From Rhynchopus sp. YZ270_cl-10 (Eukaryota > Euglenozoa > Diplonemea > Diplonemida > Diplonemidae), in the NCBI GenBank assembly GCA_964035575.1, contig OZ037929.1, positions 1,104,757 through 1,168,756 on the forward strand: a stretch of 64,000 nt of DNA. The letters run 5' to 3'. Shown one piece after another: positions 13,301 to 21,800 of the stretch (its first letter is position 1; each line of letters opens with the position of its first letter). The translations under genes and the position numbers were made by a program. The notes beneath the pieces were generated by a model. The model saw only the letters and a program-made list of their open reading frames with translations, searched no databases and had not been told where the DNA came from.

Positions 13301-15543
13301 AGGCCTGGCGGCCGCAGATTGCTGCAGACCACGAGGCGACAGCACAGCAGGTGGCTGTATCGGGGATGCCGGCGTGCGAGCACGTGCCGTGGTTCTTCAC
13401 CGTGCAGGCTGTGGCGCCGATGACAACGTCGGGTCCGACGCCGTTTGCCGCGATTGCGGATGTGGGCCCGCTGCACTTTGTGAGGCGTGCTGTGCGTCTT
13501 GCAGCGTTTGCGCGCATCGGTGTGCCGTGTGTGCCTCCGATGGACATGACGGGTGTGAACAGCTCGAACGCGAACAGCAACAGCACAAACAGCTCGAAGG
13601 TGTGGAAGCCGATGAAGCCGATCTGCCCCACACCGCCGGCAGGACTGCCCACGGCCCACCTGATGCTTGTGAAGCAGGTGATGAAGGGATGGGTGCCGCT
13701 CGGCCTTGGCGGGATGGGGGCAAAGAACGGGCGGGACAGCCACATGGGCCGGCCGTGGAGCAAACCGCACCCTGCGACGTGGGGCCGCGGCTACAACTTC
13801 ACAATGAAGGTGGTGGCACTTGGGCTGGACGGGATCCAGGTGAAGCACCCCGAGGACAAGGGGAGTGCGGCACCCGTGCAGCTGCGCCCGCTGGCCGTGC
13901 CGTGCAGCAACGTGGACAAGTCGAAGTCAGGGAAGTGGGTGCTTGACACGTGCGTGGACGGGAAGGGAACGTCGGGGGCGTGTGGCTGGGGGAAGAAGAT
14001 TGCGTCGCTGCCAAAGTGCATGCCGAAGGAGTCGTCTGGGTGGAACGTGCCGGCGTTCTCGTTCAAGCTGAAGGGCGGGGAGGCGACCTTCAAGGACATC
14101 ACGTACGGGAAGATGGCGGGGTGGAAGCAGTCTGGGCTGACGCGGTTCTACCTGTCGACAACGCAGCTGAACTACAAGTACGGGAAGGGGGACGTGAGCA
14201 CGAACCCTGCGGCCACGTTTGCGAAGCCCGACGACACCTTCCTGTTTGAGGTCAACATGCAGGATGCGGCGGCACTGCGCCCGGGCGGGAACCACTGGAT
14301 GTGCTCTGGGACGGCGTGCAAGTCGACGACGTACTACCCCGAGCCTGGTAAGCCGTTTGCGCTGATGCTGAGTGTGGTGGACGTGATGGGGGACGCAGTG
14401 CGCTCGGACTCGAACTCGAGTGTCAAGGTGAGCGGGGTGTGCCTCGACAAGGTGCACAACTCGTACTTTGCGCATGCGAAGCCGAATGCGCTGGACTTCA
14501 TCAACAAGCCGACGTACTCGTTCCAGGGTGGGTGGACGCAGCTGACACAGCTGTACGTGACGGAGCCGTGTGCACAGATGCAGCTCACCGTTGTGTGCAC
14601 AAGCGGGGCGTCGGACCAGATGAAGCTGTGCACCGGGAACATGGTGACGCTGGAGTTCCCGGTCGACTACCCTGCGTCGTCAGGCAACGTGACACGCGCA
14701 CCGACGCCGCCGCCGGAGGTGATCACGCTGTCCGGGCTGTCGCTTGCGGCGTTCGACACCGAGGCGCTGGCGATGCCGTTTGTGAACAACGTGCGCAAGG
14801 GGGACGCCGAGATCCAGATGCTGAAGCTGCTGAAGAAGGGGAACCCCGTCATCAAGGCAGCCTTCCTGAAGTGGGTGTGTGCGAAGCTTGGCGGCGGCGG
14901 CATCACCGCTGCTGACAAGATCTCGGGCAGGTGCGTCGACAAGACGATCACAGCTGCGCCGCCGACACTCCCGCCAACAGCGGCGCCGTGCAACATTACG
15001 GCAGACCCGAACTGCACCGGCATTGCGACTGTTGCGGGTGGGGCAGGCGCGGCTGCGTACCGCTCCTTCTTTGCGCTTGCGACCACAGTCGACGTTGTCA
15101 CGGAGTTTGAGATTGAGACGGCTGTCACGGTCGACGCGGCTGCAGTCTCCACTGCAGTCAAGGACGCCATTGTTGCCGACTTGGCCGACCCGAACAGTAT
15201 CCTGAAGCAGTCGCCCACACCGGGCGTCACCTCCCCCTTCGCCACTGCGTCCACATCGAACATGCAGGTTGGTGTGGCGAACACACCCGTGCCGCCACCC
15301 CCACCAACACCTGCACCGCCAACAAACGTCCCACCCACAACATCGCAGCCCACAAGCATGTCGCCACCCACACCGCAGCCACCGGTTGTGCCAACTGCAC
15401 CCCCGACAGCCGCACCACCAACAAGCGTCCCGCCAGTCACCTTCGACCCCAACATTATCCCCATCCCTACTTCCGGCGGTATCTTGGTGCCCACCCTGTG
15501 GGTCACACTGTGTGTGGCTGTGCTGGCGCTGTTTGCACTGTAG
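1327..15543 (+). CDS. giant repetitive GPI-anchored-type surface protein
   Basis: A single uninterrupted frame encodes 4,738 residues; I do not recognise a named family. Residues 1-27 form a signal peptide (short basic start, hydrophobic core, small residues before the cut). Residues 28 to about 145 are a low-complexity Ser/Lys/Leu/Pro tract of SKS, SLS and LPTG-like motifs. At least nine tandem repeats follow (about residues 150-1750), each ending in a Y-x-[VIL]-C-Y-like strand, near residues 252, 439, 654, 853, 1075, 1204, 1357, 1565 and 1724; many carry an upstream L-R-[IL]-V...C strand. This suggests disulfide-linked beta-sandwich domains. Residues 1750-4450 hold other Cys-poor beta-rich domains, several with a C-x-x-C-x-[FLV] motif. 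A Pro/Thr stalk and a terminal hydrophobic segment with no cytoplasmic tail fit a GPI signal. N-glycosylation sequons are frequent. The ATG at 1327 is used because the frame's upstream extension has no ATG. A role in adhesion or the cell coat is inferred. Confidence 0.85.
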   Translation: MGRTGPSALVGVALLGVALVGHVGEAANTKTVTYTMSKSKSRSLSTSKSASVSLSLPTGSMSYSLPSGTASSSLSLPTGSMSFSLPSGTASFSGSLSKSKSASVSLSLPTGTASASGSLSKSLSLSTSLTQSLSKTVSLTHSLGSYNNYTMGMYHGATLREGDEFRVRVQTVLQTPDGTKRVEYALNSTAAAQFDVRMYTWDSTKDIRCEYTSATPLAQTTEYGMSMADSAAGDRFVSSAHATFVAPPSTTTFVVCFKHVLDSRFFDKETQAEFGQWKMLVLGNGEYKFTPQAAKLWYYLPDATLGQYAVVQLLSAQANFNFTYAPSGCATAEFKCADGDNLKIVKQGDPCTYEYQTFGLPYYGTNYVDAAGTWQGEGTRGLLEGATAGGVGVFGTPYANPLVDSWSSSGTYYAQNSTVTPMWSEAMVYVRLPQTAAKYDICYSSRQERAEVSNLNSTNATAPVWRKLYRCTSPSACASNSANLYFTAVVEPVGWSMVDMTPGTWGEIVFDDSGAGALNNLPASSTVAVSAPQASGADPMVMTTSANYWAPSGGDYFRIVAAASLAEAQTDGRAHPWPTAAKTGSQPLAGCWSRALDTASSSSQGGFVEEETPYPIGSRNLVGDPTASGVADATGGVAVTVSTLYVPATRYSQWYVCYRKTCTYSGATCTKNSGMRVLPFHKGGTGSLPVRWTHLNDSYLPGTTSTAAHPLVPDYIVNQDAAGAPAYPAWATWYMNDTRTGTWGPLVVETVNATAPMGVDTRAWNFGRTYATGDRVGQTVGSVLRLVQAGKPCDYASFRPIPSVGAENKDGGMVECNNAGAETDKTACAGSMSDVAASSNAAYYITVPDITNYIVCHRNRFFNWVALSPSGTTGAWNDKTKPMPDSVLERGAWVSPSSYFTPTTSALTSLSLSAVEMRAGMEALFLVTDATVSLQVGPRKACAGGCPASGDVLRLVAADKNCDINPYNWNMGKLADAHLSLICNVTGAGSIAQSGLYYDSASVRACALAGPTQTMCQNATCNSTEPHLAELAAKTPDIYDDIVPHDHTYTGGHATVAAVVVMPPHITTSNGPNFYKVCYKQAGMDNWAVFNETWEVKPAPAMKVSPARISEVLLGGELKRFRVQLTTGTLAVTDNNGTITADFSLYAKLVPFSTMEQNRYCQNQAGSSEGEIYSAATSKFNLLTDGANNTVDFYLTVPHTPGNYSLCVQLRQSSEDWMSWWRPGSADANAYDYKVIDNGVRWYVTPGNQPTNQGLSKVQFLRCAPTVNHTCSPAASQDVFDTNPGKDAAKIVAVGSACHDGSTNLTQWGTSVHVWTEPGATASALGMTDLGPADGPSDVAELRTVLPAATNDARTQYKVCIRTVFLQGGLGGTALKARWVEVQEAQGLSGQHLVQAATGRAGFRTEMGLVKSWTLNAALRPAVSLYSSEAKADATALAGVSTQYVADVTAATATATDGFVFNTYSSTASNTELQAQNIFKLVLSKTPVGRLPKDPSTEETWGTLSNWAGSGVGVDCMSPAAVSNVGTCTDNDTTSGTPFCPYLASTTSGTSIGAYFHIPLNPGSYQVCYKVNHTSLTVANPWLRLASSSEGDYLLHSHPAFLEMIVGSAQANMSVFDLRTMESTWDTTGEQVSVSSWCGTSSGVNCTALNGASGFTTDLVTIANDTQVCPTPSTVAGSATGAPEWFQLVRTTNASAMVADTWGTTTASAFALPPALYPATSGQYKICVFKAGEATATAMGNASAKQVTKKGVVYQLYNRGLKKYGGGSGYWRDSNIPPSQLTVTSTLAFNSSLRFMQFTTATTLETLYGASAVSAASVTDATTGMVSRTPLLTSGAVVVYDVQVATKDKLPVPFGSFPLVVKRCAQATAFAGLECVAASQVEPSVSPGPFTVWAIGGACKQANATQYGWERNGLRQFTQSGQVRLSLQYRSACPAGEFGCGVRFEATTQSGVQLLSPAQWVNVAAKAPNGVALDGNEPNTAFKGTAMKTTGCATTGVTTCYLKKCVHGLPCTLSLQARRDGPSEFAANGTVQVLYAQDDYGANYSASAAPPQVATALGSTVGSQPLLPAEVWGLGGTASYTFTPKLKDGALASTTVYLNVTYQGVTTGGAVHLSWTRFVVEVSRAVLAAVDPVRVDPWDVAGGLAATRSPSPAFIGTMTAATASVAGSITAVSGSYLEALVPYQLTYVPRDASLKALPKVWGALSGWKVTATVGTATTDNMVLYSRYPDETFVTAPQILSKAALMETIGNAFSFAFVFRVYVVDNACSRFSSAGGCTLVFTFSDGTNTVKANVVTPVRVPASTVEVTPAAASGTVREGISVAVRPGSYIAAPSTGAQTFVYDDFHYGEVFALLDGPGPTDGASNRDKLRMTPDATNWVAGQCAYSSPSGKGCLVEKYPTKTLAAAASVAGATGSWGAQWTMRPHVPCNRCAFTFHTTWGAGPDSSEYAADGTQRGTTTLTWTEEAVTLECSSAAVQITTGAVMSDEFALTVSAGVTGMTGTNAVYPRWWVMTNSNTSVTPAGVYPLYKVGETKTAWWSQMGARANMGTAVANFSRLYFDNTTVPALGATADVKVVFSAVGIRYASGAQAAAGSRPTGTSAYTCTSAVTLSQREAAVAAAVTTTTSIQLVSVGGGVTSLCASSATGVCTEYTATVSEFGAGITVDVKFVNTSSTGTVVDDTSSRNVTVAQAGGAGSSPSGAPAWTYGTEVWTSGTIVLDSAYNPSSLETIGTNTYTYGNLTVVATRTQPDAAVLAVAPQGAGSVTLKYSGTGAPARKAMFKVCEAAWDGSAEVMSTVANRCVTISLWITPTTQTRATVYAVEPASQSFVHGTTSACGAATTATFTVASYFTVGTSTTLRYWAYDSQLGYTLTAGTQYLLESGATTAAASLMKNNSVTRGAAITHTVATTGLKVSFTFYGRDKVTTNTTASVAGAVQSDVGGTITAVATTAQYMWVSATETLSKWEVNTTVSVDDECPTKRRLQTSTSNYRTYGTGVPGAGWSYASGGAVAGLPFPIQTVVRTTSGARAWSFTKDILVRVAKRSWTGCNDGGTLKVYDLAGSLTSETTRLVEGTVKTTTWVESATAAVSTRGGVAVPWSVLSTECEACTLQLDLCYGGKTAATCLDGLGVGSTDPSDALPIFADRSKLSKPFSVKAPRMDVMEVYDQTLPDSTSAIRVGDMFAVKVENVQRFAGVWAMNEPSTSGWTREVWVRSVWMGESGATLAQMRYGNGGFVHDGAARAAAAGGSAPPSGCNAAVSAAEFVAAADRVTLSGASSGSLNFFFARPCGRCQVWLDYRLTPPAALVGRHMAVRSSFPLRAYTAAVAVPGSALVYTVQTCGMAWLLGGVPLTAVRRRKPFSVGAVRVDAHNIPAWEGTTSAAFARQGGAGNGAGVAAVVTSPVSSPGGSSVNAVGGSATVRAFFLRACYQCSVSFAGKASPLTVLTDATQIIAVPAFHYEKYMLRKMTAAGAKASWMFDVYAADDLGDRAYAVGGPPTEYALQRMYQTRAANHRAAASMSASGKLPSDPTALLNGSAVTVTYGSTSGLRLTEGTKVYNGIPMPVVEKTTPVGAAGQATVEVSKAAMQLSLSFVVTGAAGVPTGFFGEKKAPMVHFSVEAGAMAVDTLPSASSSSRSSAGGAACTADRVVGEGYCTFNAYAIGQAPGAQTASDKWYVSAVRGVSTATVTCGSCGTAWVSPNATYMGGVATFKLGLTGLTAGTTAACSCDVVVTSPASLVNGTSQTFKVAYTDTSLADWKWTSSQTLEVPATTTGKAYSVYNRTVHVGLAAWDTTGKFRGIGGVSWAAGASVTAVPTEMVPEGCFACASGTTTCAIANTKDPKTGAAGTGDAIEIAGVFAAVGTCQLKAGAFTGFPTGTTAPTTAVTFTVEAPVGLMIAGAPNEGSVLSRPNFTRLWGRTLSGAPAAVTGVGSSLSFQVVDAKGMPVVGDNHMQFTLTGTQKSNTSTATVTWTGVARRGVGTFQIRSNQTTRTAACEAWRPQIAADHEATAQQVAVSGMPACEHVPWFFTVQAVAPMTTSGPTPFAAIADVGPLHFVRRAVRLAAFARIGVPCVPPMDMTGVNSSNANSNSTNSSKVWKPMKPICPTPPAGLPTAHLMLVKQVMKGWVPLGLGGMGAKNGRDSHMGRPWSKPHPATWGRGYNFTMKVVALGLDGIQVKHPEDKGSAAPVQLRPLAVPCSNVDKSKSGKWVLDTCVDGKGTSGACGWGKKIASLPKCMPKESSGWNVPAFSFKLKGGEATFKDITYGKMAGWKQSGLTRFYLSTTQLNYKYGKGDVSTNPAATFAKPDDTFLFEVNMQDAAALRPGGNHWMCSGTACKSTTYYPEPGKPFALMLSVVDVMGDAVRSDSNSSVKVSGVCLDKVHNSYFAHAKPNALDFINKPTYSFQGGWTQLTQLYVTEPCAQMQLTVVCTSGASDQMKLCTGNMVTLEFPVDYPASSGNVTRAPTPPPEVITLSGLSLAAFDTEALAMPFVNNVRKGDAEIQMLKLLKKGNPVIKAAFLKWVCAKLGGGGITAADKISGRCVDKTITAAPPTLPPTAAPCNITADPNCTGIATVAGGAGAAAYRSFFALATTVDVVTEFEIETAVTVDAAAVSTAVKDAIVADLADPNSILKQSPTPGVTSPFATASTSNMQVGVANTPVPPPPPTPAPPTNVPPTTSQPTSMSPPTPQPPVVPTAPPTAAPPTSVPPVTFDPNIIPIPTSGGILVPTLWVTLCVAVLALFAL

Positions 15544-17711
15544 AGAGACAACGGTTTGCAATAAAATCACAAAACAAAGACAGAGGTGAAATAATATAAA
15601 CCCAAAACAAAAGAGAAATATGAAAAAAAGGAGCAGTGGGAAGGGAACAAGGAGAGATACAAATTATAGCAAAGGTAAAGAAAACAAAAAAGCAAAAGAA
15701 AAAAATAAAAGATCTTTTTAAAACAAGTTTGTGTAGAACAATGCATGTAACCTGCCCCCCCACAGGTCTTATGTAAAGTGAGAAATTGCAAAAAAGTGTG
15801 TGGCTTCTGCCACCTCGCTCTCTCTCTCTTGTCCCCGATGTTCCTCCTCCTCCACATTTTTTATTTCTTAAAATTAAGGATGGGTCCATCCCCAACCGAC
15901 CCACTTTCCACTTCCACCCTATTTGTTGTTCCTCCTCCTCTTCCTCTCTCCCCCTCCCCTCCCCTCCAAACAAAGTTGAAACAAACTTTACAAACTTTTT
16001 CAAACCCCCTCCATCTCTTCCTCCCTGCTTCTACGTACATGGTGTTGTTTTTGAGAAGGACACAAGTGTGCCGCTGTTGAGAAGCGTGTGTCTGTTTGCA
16101 GACACCCCTCCCAACAGCACAAACCAAATGTCCAGGTTGATTGAGGGTCTTCACTACACTGAATGTGCAAAAGCGTCGTTTGAGTGTGCTGTTTGGGTCA
16201 CACCAACACGCAACCAAATGCAGTCGTTTCCACATCACAATTTTTTTGTATTTTTCTTTCGAAATTGCAGTCTTTTTTTGTATATTGTGCCTTTTGCGGA
16301 TACGCGAGAAGTGAAAAAACGAATAAAAGAGCACAGGGGAGGGAGGACACTGGGTGCGCTGTGCTGTGCCAAGGTGTGTTCCTATGTGCGGCGTCCATCA
16401 AGGACAGCCATCCACATCCCACACCAGCAGCCTGCTGTGTCCCTTTGTCGTTCCTTTCTTCTGTGTTTGATTTTTTGTTAGCGTGTGTGTGTCTGCAGAT
16501 GGCGCCGATCTGACTGACTGTACATTCGACTGAGGGTGACAGAACAAGACAACACGATGCGTGGCCACACGCATCCTAGTTGTTGTTTGCTGTGTGAGGG
16601 TATTTGTTGCGTTTCCAGAAGCTACGCTGGACATGTGTGCATGGGTATGGGTATGGGTGTGCCTCAGTCTCGAGCCAACACCACCCACGCACCACGAAGG
16701 CGTCAGCACGAAACGCTAGTTGAGAGAGCACCTGTGTCAACACACCAACCCCTTTGCTGAGAAGCAGAAGGGCTTCTGTTGTGCAACGTCGCTGTGTGCT
16801 TTGTGAGGGTTATCTTCTGCATCTGTAGTGGCCAAAGCTTTGGGGTCGCCTCTGACCCCTTTGCATGCAGTCATGCTTATGAGATGCGTCAAACATGTGT
16901 CCTTTTTGTGCATAAATGCTTTTTCTTGGAGGTGCCGCACACCCCTTCCCAGTATTCTAGTTGTTGTTTCCCCTGCCCCTTTTACACCAAAATATAATAT
17001 GTAACCCCAACCGCGGTACCGTCCTCCCCAGTGGTCTTGTCTTTGCATCAACAGCACGTTTGTTTTCGTTTTTGCTTTTTACAGTTTTTGTGGCACGTTC
17101 TGTGCTGCAAGGTGCTGTTGTTGCTGTTTCCTATTGTTATCTCCCGTTCTCTGTTGTGAGTGTGCATACATCCCATTAGGGCGTTTGCCTTCGCACCGTC
17201 GTTTTTTTTTTGTTGCTGTTCTTCCTCTTTTCCTTTGTGAGGGTATTCACGACACCACTCTTCAGGCACTACAGGAACAGCCCATCCGTTTACCGTGTGT
17301 GGGTTTGTCTGTTTTGTGCCGGATGTCGTACTTTTGCGCTTTTTTGTGCTGTTGTGTTGTGCTTTTATGTGAATATCTAAAAGGGAAAAAAGTAAAAAAA
17401 GTCTAAAGGCAGGTCCTCTTCTTCTGATGAGACTGCAAATGCCAAAACAGAAAACAAACCTAAAACAGGTTGTTACAGAAGCCATGTCGTAGAAGCACTC
17501 CCATCCCATCCCCTCCCCTATCCCGCCTCAATACACAAAAAAACAAAAGTTGGATATAAAGTCGCAAAAAAAAGCAAAATCATTTCAAAATACAATTCAT
17601 TTCTTCCCTCCGAAACTCGTTCTCTTCCCCTGCGTATGACCAAACCTGCGGCACTACGCCATCATCCCCACCACACAGATTCCCCTTGATTTCCCACGTT
17701 TTCCGTCAACA
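15544..17711. other. long spacer, no gene seen
   Basis: About 2.2 kb of AT- and pyrimidine-rich DNA. An AATAAA-like element lies about 20 bases after the giant gene's stop. A T/C-rich tract at about 15890-15970, and further ones up to about 17640, are candidates for RNA processing; the last lies shortly before a CAG near 17680, 32 bases from the next start codon. Short frames here have no signal peptide, domain or coding-like composition. No tRNA or other RNA gene was recognised. Confidence 0.5.
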
Positions 17712-18488
17712 ATGCTGTCGCGTCTGTCGCTCGTTGCAATCATGGGGTTCGTGGCCTCGGCACAGATCCCGCCGCACACAGCAGGCTGTGCGGCGACGAC
17801 GTGTCCGATGTACTACTCGTGTGTGGAGGACAGTAAGGGTGTGGCGTCGTGTGTGCCGCCACCGCCGCCGGCTGGTCCTTGCGCAGGTGTGCACTGTGCG
17901 CCCGGGACAGAGTGTGTTGCTATTGGGAACCAGGCGTGGTGCAAGCCGCTGCCGGTGGGATGTGCTGCGACGCAGTGCAGGTATGGGACGACGTGCTATG
18001 AGATTGCCGGACATGCACTGTGCCTGCCGTCGTGGTGGTTCCCCTCACCGACGCCACCGTCGCCGCCAGTTGTTGGCTGCGACCAGTTGAAGTGCGTGAA
18101 CTGCGAGAACGACCCCAAGACAGGGGAGGGTGTCTGCATTCCGCCACCTATTGGATGTGGGAGTCTGGAATGTGCGCACTGCGTCGAAGATGACAAGGGC
18201 AATGGGAAGTGCGTGCCTCCTCCTACTCCGCCCACGAACCCGTGCGACCTTCTGAAGTGCGTACAGTGTGAGGTGCAGGCAGACGGAACTGCAAAGTGTG
18301 TGTCTCCGGATGCGTTCCCACCCACACCTATTGTTGGCTGTGAGGCGATGACCTGCCTTGTTGGGACAACATGCACAAACGACGCGACTGGACAGGGTCA
18401 CTGCTCCAACCCATGTGACCTTCTGAAGTGCGCGCAGTGTGAGCTGCAGGCAGACGGAACTGCGAAATGTGTGTCTCCGGACGCTTGA
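17712..18488 (+). CDS. secreted Cys-rich repeat protein
   Basis: A 258-residue protein begins with a signal peptide (about residues 1-17, ending near ASAQ). The rest is a chain of about eight Cys-rich modules of 30-40 residues, separated by Pro-rich linkers. Early modules read G-C-x(4)-C-x(5)-C...C; later ones follow a CDLLKCxQCE...G-x-A-K-C-V pattern. Two of the later modules are nearly identical (around residues 177-198 and 236-258), showing recent internal duplication. Such modules resemble follistatin/EGF-like or other small disulfide knots, but I cannot assign a Pfam family. There is no membrane anchor, so the product is probably secreted or part of an extracellular layer. The frame ends directly after the last module. 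The function is unknown. Confidence 0.8.
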   Translation: MLSRLSLVAIMGFVASAQIPPHTAGCAATTCPMYYSCVEDSKGVASCVPPPPPAGPCAGVHCAPGTECVAIGNQAWCKPLPVGCAATQCRYGTTCYEIAGHALCLPSWWFPSPTPPSPPVVGCDQLKCVNCENDPKTGEGVCIPPPIGCGSLECAHCVEDDKGNGKCVPPPTPPTNPCDLLKCVQCEVQADGTAKCVSPDAFPPTPIVGCEAMTCLVGTTCTNDATGQGHCSNPCDLLKCAQCELQADGTAKCVSPDA

Positions 18489-18891
18489 AGGCAGCGGTAG
18501 TGTAGCTACCTGTTCCTGTGCCTGGTCCTTTTTAAATTTTTGCTGTGTGCGATCTGAGACAGAAGGCTTCTGCACACACCTGGTATAATCGGGAGCATTT
18601 TATGTTCACTGAATAGTCCGAAGTGCTTTGCCCTCTCTGTCTCTGATGTGCTGTGTCTCTTTGTGAAGCTCTTCTTGTTCTTCTTTTGCTCTTTCCGTTT
18701 TGTTGTTTTTTCTCGGTTTTTGTTGTATCCCAGTGTGCCATCACTCTGTGCTTGGGAAAATTATGACAAGCTCTGTGCCGCGAGGGTCATCTTGAGAAAA
18801 GGAAAACGAGTAGTCTTTTCTGTTCATTTTATACTGCATTCCATCAAAATCCCATTAAATCCCACATCCATAAACAGATATTACTACAAAA
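18489..18891. other. spacer with pyrimidine tract
   Basis: 403 bases with no gene. The notable content is a T-rich tract ending in CAG at 18733, listed separately. The remainder is AT-rich leader or UTR-like sequence. Confidence 0.5.
18667..18733 (+). promoter_or_regulatory. candidate splice acceptor before the CUB-repeat gene
   Basis: About 60 bases made mostly of T and C run into CCCAG at 18733, 159 bases before the start codon at 18892. This is the clearest polypyrimidine-AG signal in the window. It would suit trans-splicing or a 5' UTR intron acceptor. No experimental support is available. Confidence 0.4.
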
Positions 18892-21800
18892 ATGTTAACT
18901 CTACTCGCTCCCGTTCTCGTCATGCAGTGCATGTCCTTGGATGAGTTGTCCGGGACATTCAACACGGCACTCTCAGCGGGTGTGGAGACGTGCTGGACCC
19001 TGACCTGCGTGGGGAGACTCGAGCTTGCGTACAACCCCAGCTTTGAAGGCAAGTTCGTGGTGAACAACGGCACGGAAACCGCACTGAGGACAGACGCACA
19101 CTACAACACCGTGACGTTCAACGCACACTGGGACGTGACACTGACAGCAGCTGTGGATGCGTGTGCAGGTGGGAACTGCAGCAGCTCTGTGGAGTTCTCG
19201 TGGGGCTGTGGGATGGATGCTCCTGCGCTGGAAGTTGCTGCCGTGAGCACGGCAGACACGAGCTCGCAGGCGAGTGCCATTGTGACACCGGACTTTATGT
19301 TCAGCTACTACTACACACCGCTGGTGCACACGATTTCCTGCGTCGGCACACTGGAGATGAACTACCGTCTCTTCTACGTTGGAAACTTCTCTGTGAACAG
19401 TGCGGCCGCACAGGTGTTCTACACAACCGCGTACGGGCCACACTTCGGTACCTCGAGGTTCACAGCAGACGGGGACGTGTCCTTCCTTGCACAGGGCAGA
19501 ATGTGCTACCGTGGCGGGTGTGGCGGGTTCCAGTACTCGTGGGGATGCAACATGCCTGCACCTGAGCTGGAGAACACCAACCCTGCCCCCTTCAACTTCA
19601 CACCGTCGTGCCCGACCACAACGACCCTGGGCACCTCGGGCAGCATCAGCACAGCGGTTGACGGGACCGAATGTTGGGAGCTTGCGTGCGAAGGTGGCAG
19701 TGTTGGCATTACCTTCACCGAGATCAACACAACTGCCGGTGTGCGCTACGTGAATGTGTATGAAATGGACGGCGACCGGGTTGTTGGCTTCCCTTTCCAC
19801 GAGTCTGGCGAGAAGCAGGGCGTGAGCCTCACCTCTGCAGCTTCGTCGGTGCTCGTGCAGTACCGTTCCGACTACGGGCCCCTGGAGAACAACTCTCTTG
19901 CCTTTGACTACATTTGCATGGCAGGCGGTGCTACAGCAGGACCTACGGCGCTTCCGTTGGGCCCATCGGCCACACCAACGCCGACGACGAGTGCACCCAT
20001 CACACCCATCACACCGACACCGACATCTGCTGGACCATGCACACCCTTCGGCGCGCTGTCTGGGACATTCAACACGGCACTCTCAGCGGGTGTGGAGACG
20101 TGCTGGACCCTGACCTGCGTGGGGAGACTCGAGCTTGCGTACAACCCCAGCTTTGAAGGCAAGTTCGTGGTGAACAACGGCACGGAAACCGCACTGAGGA
20201 CAGACGCACACTACAACACCGTGACGTTCAACGCACACTGGGACGTGACACTGACAGCAGCTGTGGATGCGTGTGCAGGTGGGAACTGCAGCAGCTCTGT
20301 GGAGTTCTCGTGGGGCTGTGGGATGGATGCTCCTGCGCTGGAAGTTGCTGCCGTGAGCACGGCAGACACGAGCTCGCAGGCGAGTGCCATTGTGACACCG
20401 GACTTTATGTTCAGCTACTACTACACACCGCTGGTGCACACGATTTCCTGCGTCGGCACACTGGAGATGAACTACCGTCTCTTCTACGTTGGAAACTTCT
20501 CTGTGAACAGTGCGGCCGCACAGGTGTTCTACACAACCGCGTACGGGCCACACTTCGGTACCTCGAGGTTCACAGCAGACGGGGACGTGTCCTTCCTTGC
20601 ACAGGGCAGAATGTGCTACCGTGGCGGGTGTGGCGGGTTCCAGTACTCGTGGGGATGCAACATGCCTGCACCTGAGCTGGAGAACACCAACCCTGCCCCC
20701 TTCAACTTCACACCGTCGTGCCCGACCACAACGACCCTGGGCACCTCGGGCAGCATCAGCACAGCGGTTGACGGGACCGAATGTTGGGAGCTTGCGTGCG
20801 AAGGTGGCAGTGTTGGCATTACCTTCACCGAGATCAACACAACTGCCGGTGTGCGCTACGTGAATGTGTATGAAATGGACGGCGACCGGGTTGTTGGCTT
20901 CCCTTTCCACGAGTCTGGCGAGAAGCAGGGCGTGAGCCTCACCTCTGCAGCTTCGTCGGTGCTCGTGCAGTACCGTTCCGACTACGGGCCCCTGGAGAAC
21001 AACTCTCTTGCCTTTGACTACATTTGCATGGCAGGCGGTGCTACAGCAGGACCTACGGCGCTTCCGTTGGGCCCATCGGCCACACCAACGCCGACGACGA
21101 GTGCACCCATCACACCCATCACACCGACACCGACATCTGCTGGACCATGCACACCCTTCGGCGCGCTGTCTGGGACATTCAACACGGCACTCTCAGCGGG
21201 TGTGGAGACGTGCTGGACCCTGACCTGCGTGGGGAGACTCGAGCTTGCGTACAACCCCAGCTTTGAAGGCAAGTTCGTGGTGAACAACGGCACGGAAACC
21301 GCACTGAGGACAGACGCACACTACAACACCGTGACGTTCAACGCACACTGGGACGTGACACTGACAGCAGCTGTGGATGCGTGTGCAGGTGGGAACTGCA
21401 GCAGCTCTGTGGAGTTCTCGTGGGGCTGTGGGATGGATGCTCCTGCGCTGGAAGTTGCTGCCGTGAGCACGGCAGACACGAGCTCGCAGGCGAGTGCCAT
21501 TGTGACACCGGACTTTATGTTCAGCTACTACTACACACCGCTGGTGCACACGATTTCCTGCGTCGGCACACTGGAGATGAACTACCGTCTCTTCTACGTT
21601 GGAAACTTCTCTGTGAACAGTGCGGCCGCACAGGTGTTCTACACAACCGCGTACGGGCCACACTTCGGTACCTCGAGGTTCACAGCAGACGGGGACGTGT
21701 CCTTCCTTGCACAGGGCAGAATGTGCTACCGTGGCGGGTGTGGCGGGTTCCAGTACTCGTGGGGATGCAACATGCCTGCACCTGAGCTGGAGAACACCAA

